A DNA stretch of 8,320 nucleotides from JBDTNL01 sp039933785 (lineage in GTDB: Bacteria > Acidobacteriota > Thermoanaerobaculia > Multivoradales > JAGPDF01). The notes under the pieces are model-generated. The model was not told the origin of the DNA. It ran no database searches and saw only the letters and a program-made list of their open reading frames with translations. This document shows positions 5,955 to 8,320 of the stretch, in pieces (the stretch's first letter is position 1; every line of letters begins with the position of its first letter). Location of the stretch: contig JBDTNL010000117.1 in NCBI GenBank assembly GCA_039933785.1, forward strand, positions 1-8,320, read 5' to 3'. Made by a program: the position numbers and the translations under genes.

Positions 5955-5960
5955 AAGGAG
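5955..5960 (+). promoter_or_regulatory. Shine-Dalgarno of the DUF1579-like gene
   Basis: AAGGAG lies eight bases upstream of ATG 5969, a good match at normal spacing, and fixes the start. Confidence 0.75.
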
Positions 5961-5968
5961 CCTTCGCC

Positions 5969-6436
5969 ATGACCGAACCCGCAGCGACCCACGACTTCGA
6001 TTTCCTCCACGGCAGCTACAAGGTGCACAACCGCCGCCTACGCGAGCGGCTCAAGGGCGCCACCGAATGGGTCGAGTTCGAAGCCACGAACCATTGCCGC
6101 CCCACCCTCGGCGGCCTCGGCAACGAGGACGAGTACCGTACGGACTTCTGGCCGGACTTCACCGGTATGGCGTTCCGATTCTTCAACCCGAAGACCAGGC
6201 TCTGGGCCATCTATTGGGCCGACAGCCTGCGCGGCACCCTCGAGTCGCCGGTCTACGGTTCGTTCGCGAATGGCCGCGGAGAGTTCGAGGGCGACGACAC
6301 CTTCGAGGGCAAGCCGATTCGCGTGCGGTTCCTGTGGACGGGTATCGACACACCGACGCCGCGCTGGGAGCAGGCTTTCTCGGCCGACGGCGGGGAGACT
6401 TGGGAGACGAATTGGGTGATGGACTTCGAGCGCTAG
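5969..6436 (+). CDS. DUF1579-like small beta-barrel protein of unknown function
   Basis: A 155-residue protein without signal peptide or membrane segment. It opens with HDFDFLHGSYKVHNRRLRERL (8-28), the usual start of this family (DFDFL.G.W.V..RRL). TLGGLGNEDEY (46-56), MAFRFFNPKTRLWAIYWADS (67-86), GRGEFEGDDTFEGKPIRVRFLW (102-123) and RWEQAFSADGGETWETNWVMDF (132-153) follow at family-typical spacing. The alternating short strands suggest a calycin/lipocalin-like barrel that could hold a small ligand (inference). I know no proven activity. It is divergently paired with the WYL-domain regulator; in my recollection such proteins often neighbour HTH regulators, consistent with a response to a small molecule. 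The length is complete and the Shine-Dalgarno AAGGAG supports the start. Confidence 0.85.
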   Translation: MTEPAATHDFDFLHGSYKVHNRRLRERLKGATEWVEFEATNHCRPTLGGLGNEDEYRTDFWPDFTGMAFRFFNPKTRLWAIYWADSLRGTLESPVYGSFANGRGEFEGDDTFEGKPIRVRFLWTGIDTPTPRWEQAFSADGGETWETNWVMDFER

Positions 6437-6480
6437 AGCCCGCCGCATGGCCGAGACAGCATTCGATCCTGCGACCACGT

Positions 6481-6532
6481 GCCCGACCAGGTGCTGCCCG
6501 ACCTGCCCGACCAGGTGCAGCGCCCGACCAGG
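6481..6532 (+). repeat. Short irregular tandem repeat, core GCCCGACC(AGG)
   Basis: GCCCGACCAGG occurs at 6481-6491, 6505-6515 and 6522-6532, with an incomplete GCCCGACC at 6496-6503. The start-to-start spacing is irregular (15, 9 and 17 bp). It follows the stop of the DUF1579-like gene by about 45 bp. No function can be assigned; slippage-derived repeat is the simplest reading. Confidence 0.6.
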
Positions 6533-6611
6533 CTGGCTTCATTTGTCGAGCTCTCTCGGATTCGAAGCTCCGGACGATACGGCGGGTTGTTCGATACGGC
6601 TACGGGTCGTT

Positions 6612-6628
6612 GCTAGGGCAAGCCTAGC
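6612..6628 (+). terminator. Possible weak hairpin terminator after the DUF1579-like gene
   Basis: GCTAGG (6612-6617) and CCTAGC (6623-6628) are perfect 6-base arms around the 5-base loop GCAAG. There is no T-run afterwards (CCACAAG follows), and it lies about 175 bp past the stop codon. It may instead be a regulatory dyad upstream of the peptidase. Low confidence as a terminator. Confidence 0.25.
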
Positions 6629-6703
6629 CCACAAGAGGGTCAACTCGCAGGTTTCCGTGAAACTCTACTGGTTAAACGACCGTGTGAAGCCCTCTCGTCT
6701 ACC

Positions 6704-6709
6704 AGGAGA
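6704..6709 (+). promoter_or_regulatory. Shine-Dalgarno of the M13 peptidase gene
   Basis: AGGAGA lies five bases upstream of ATG 6715, immediately before a signal-peptide-coding start, and fixes the translation start. Confidence 0.78.
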
Positions 6710-6714
6710 ATTCC

Positions 6715-8320
6715 ATGAAGAAGACCCTTCTCGTTCTCGCCCTCTGCAGTACCGCCGCGTGGTCGCAAGCGCCGCAGCACACCGGCTTCGATCTCACGCA
6801 GCTCGACCGCACCGCCGATCCGTGCGTGGACTTCTACCAGTTCGCTTGCGGCGGGTGGCGCGCGAGCCACCCGCTGCCCGCCGACAAATCGCGGTTCGGC
6901 CGCTACGACGAGATGAGCCAGAACAACCAGAAGAGGCTGGCCTCGATCCTCGAGGAAGCCGCGAAGCCGGGCGTCGCGCCCAGCCCGGACACCGCGATCG
7001 AGAAGCAGGTCGGCGACTACTACGCCGCCTGCATGGACGAGACCTCGATCGAGTCGAAAGGCACGACGCCGATCGCGCCGTACCTGAAGCGGGTCGATGC
7101 GGTGAAGGACAAGGCGGGCCTGCTCGATGCCGTCGCTGAGCTGAACGGCCACGGTATTCCAGCCCTCTTCAACTTCGGCTCGACTCCCGATCCGCACGAC
7201 GCGAGCCGGATGATCGCCGAGGTCGACCAGGGGGGCCTGAGCCTGCCAGACCGCGACTACTATCTGAAGACCGATGCGAAATCCCTCGAGCGGCGGCAAA
7301 AGTTCGTCGAGTATTCAGCCGGACTGTTTCAACTCCTCGGCGATTCCGCCGCGAACGCGAAGGCCAATGCAGAGAACATCCTGAAGCTCGAGACCGAGCT
7401 CGCGACCGCATCGATGGACCGCACGGCGCGCCGGGACCCGGCGAATCTCGACCACCGGACGGCGGTCAAGGACTTCGACAAGCTGGCACCGAACTTCCGT
7501 CTCGCCGCGTTCGCCAAGGCGACCGGCGCCCCGAAATTCGATTCGTTGAACGTCACCACACCCGAATTCTTCCGGCAGACGAGCTCGGCGCTCGATTCGA
7601 TCCCGCTCGATCGCTGGAAGAACTACCTGCGTTGGAGGATCGTGGCGCGCACCGCCGCGATGCTGCCGGCGGCGTTCGTCGACGCCGACTATCGCTTCAA
7701 CAGTGAATACATGCGCGGGACCAAGGCCATCGAGCCGCGCTGGCAGCGCTGCGTGCGGTCGGTCGACGCGCGGCTCGGCGAGGCCTCGGGGAAACTCTTC
7801 GTCGAGAAGTACTTCGGCCCCGAAGGTAAGCAAAAGATCCGCGAGATCGTGAACAACGTGATGGCCGAGCTGCGGCAGGCGATCGAGACCGCCGACTGGA
7901 TGTCCCCTGAAACGAAACAGAAGGCAATAGTCAAGCTGGGCAAGATCAGCACCGCCAAGCTCGGCTTCCCCGAGACCTATCGCGACTATTCGACGGTGGT
8001 GGTGAAGCGCGACGACTTCGTCGGCAACGCGATGCGCGCGAGCGAGTTCGAGTCGCACCGCGAGGTCGCGAAGATCGGCAAGCCCGTCGACAAGAGCGAA
8101 TGGGGCATGACGCCACCGACGGTGAACGCGTACTACGATCCGCAGCTCGGCGAGATCGTCTTCCCGGCCGGCATTCTCCAGCCGCCGATGTTCGATCTCC
8201 AGGCGGACGACGCCTACAGCTACGGCGCGATCGGTCGCGTCGCCGGCCACGAGCTGACCCACGGCTTCGACGACGAGGGCCGCAAGTTCGACGCCGATGG
8301 CAACCTGACCGATTGGTGGA
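6715..8320 (+). CDS. Exported M13-family zinc metallopeptidase (neprilysin/PepO type), 3' end cut by window edge
   Basis: From ATG 6715 the frame stays open to the window end (535 residues seen). M13 proteins are usually near 670-700 residues, so roughly 140 are missing. Residues 1-19 are a signal peptide (KKTLLVLALCSTAAWSQA); the cysteine at 11 is preceded by LAL, not a good lipobox, so a soluble periplasmic or secreted enzyme is more likely than a lipoprotein. The M13 N-terminal domain is evident: DPCVDFYQFACGGW, DYYAACMDE, LSLPDRDYYL. The catalytic domain shows the substrate-binding NAYY (471-474), FPAGILQPPMF (483-493) and the zinc motif HELTH (512-516), with H512 and H516 as ligands and E513 as the catalytic residue, followed by GFDDEGRKFDADGNL. 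The third zinc ligand (the ENxAD motif) would lie beyond the window. The family cleaves peptides on the amino side of hydrophobic residues. It appears to be its own transcription unit. Confidence 0.95.
   Translation, partial: MKKTLLVLALCSTAAWSQAPQHTGFDLTQLDRTADPCVDFYQFACGGWRASHPLPADKSRFGRYDEMSQNNQKRLASILEEAAKPGVAPSPDTAIEKQVGDYYAACMDETSIESKGTTPIAPYLKRVDAVKDKAGLLDAVAELNGHGIPALFNFGSTPDPHDASRMIAEVDQGGLSLPDRDYYLKTDAKSLERRQKFVEYSAGLFQLLGDSAANAKANAENILKLETELATASMDRTARRDPANLDHRTAVKDFDKLAPNFRLAAFAKATGAPKFDSLNVTTPEFFRQTSSALDSIPLDRWKNYLRWRIVARTAAMLPAAFVDADYRFNSEYMRGTKAIEPRWQRCVRSVDARLGEASGKLFVEKYFGPEGKQKIREIVNNVMAELRQAIETADWMSPETKQKAIVKLGKISTAKLGFPETYRDYSTVVVKRDDFVGNAMRASEFESHREVAKIGKPVDKSEWGMTPPTVNAYYDPQLGEIVFPAGILQPPMFDLQADDAYSYGAIGRVAGHELTHGFDDEGRKFDADGNLTDWW

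Larger units (their letters stand above)
6437..6714. other. Intergenic region with short tandem repeats and small dyads
   Basis: This 278-bp spacer between the DUF1579-like gene and the M13 peptidase has no credible gene; an open frame entering it from 6447 is only an out-of-frame read into the peptidase. It contains repeated GCCCGACC cores (6481-6529), a 9-base direct repeat CGATACGGC (6575-6583 and 6592-6600), a hairpin at 6612-6628 and a small dyad GTTTC-CGT-GAAAC (6651-6663). I see no clear -35/-10 pair for the peptidase and no classical T-tailed terminator for the upstream gene. Confidence 0.6.

Noticed and set aside
6541..6610. TTCGA-containing stretches resembling a tRNA T-arm or attachment-site remnant
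   Set aside because: The flanking bases do not form a T-stem, there is no acceptor stem or anticodon arm nearby, and there is no integrase gene in the window.
6447..7139. Plus-strand frame beginning with a CPT-repeat peptide upstream of the peptidase
   Set aside because: The repeats come from the GCCCGACC DNA repeat. The frame continues out of register through the peptidase and becomes Arg-rich nonsense.
7315..8262. 315-codon minus-strand open frame opposite the M13 peptidase
   Set aside because: Third-position GC bias leaves the antisense frame open. The plus strand encodes continuous M13 motifs including HELTH.

Overview
This is a GC-rich, gene-dense bacterial chromosome segment, coding almost wall to wall. 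It holds eight protein-coding genes, two of them cut by the window edges. I see no rRNA, tRNA, CRISPR array or insertion sequence. The gene families point to a large-genome Gram-negative soil or marine bacterium. They are a TPR protein with the HYMIHSFDYP and HALHMPSHIFTRLG motifs, a secreted protein with LTADTGYFWFF-type repeats, a DUF1579-like protein and an exported M13 peptidase. Acidobacteriota (Thermoanaerobaculia-like) is my best guess, with Myxococcota or Gammaproteobacteria possible; this is inference from family content only.

Layout. Positions 1-4174 (minus strand) are a tight four-gene unit, in transcription order: a NIPSNAP-family protein (4174-3827), an isocitrate lyase/PEP mutase-superfamily enzyme (3830-2982), a secreted multidomain PKD/Ig-like protein (2985-985), and an exported TPR protein (988 to beyond position 1). 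All three junctions are 4-base start/stop overlaps (GTGA, ATGA, ATGA), so translational coupling is likely. Positions 4175-4258 are an 84-bp divergent intergenic region with inverted repeats and a plausible promoter. From 4259 an ArsR-type winged-helix regulator reads rightward. It meets a WYL-domain (YafY-type) regulator reading leftward, and the two genes overlap tail to tail by 50 bp (4905-4954). Positions 5892-5968 are a second divergent intergenic region, AT-rich, with two interlocking palindromes. It separates the WYL regulator from a DUF1579-like gene (5969-6436). After a 278-bp gap with short repeats and dyads, a zinc metallopeptidase of family M13 starts at 6715 and runs off the right edge.

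How the genes may work together (inference). Each regulator is divergent from a likely target across a dyad-bearing spacer: the ArsR-type protein faces the NIPSNAP operon and the WYL protein faces the DUF1579-like gene. The two regulator genes collide tail to tail, giving a nearly symmetrical double-switch arrangement. The leftward operon couples two small-molecule-type cytoplasmic proteins to two exported proteins, an unexpected mix. The M13 peptidase looks like an independent transcription unit.

The most unusual signals are the chain of 4-base overlaps, the interlocked palindromes at 5902-5937, a promoter placed so that the ArsR-type mRNA would be leaderless, and the four-cysteine duplicated repeat in the secreted protein. 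I did not find a clearly new defence, mobile or biosynthetic system.
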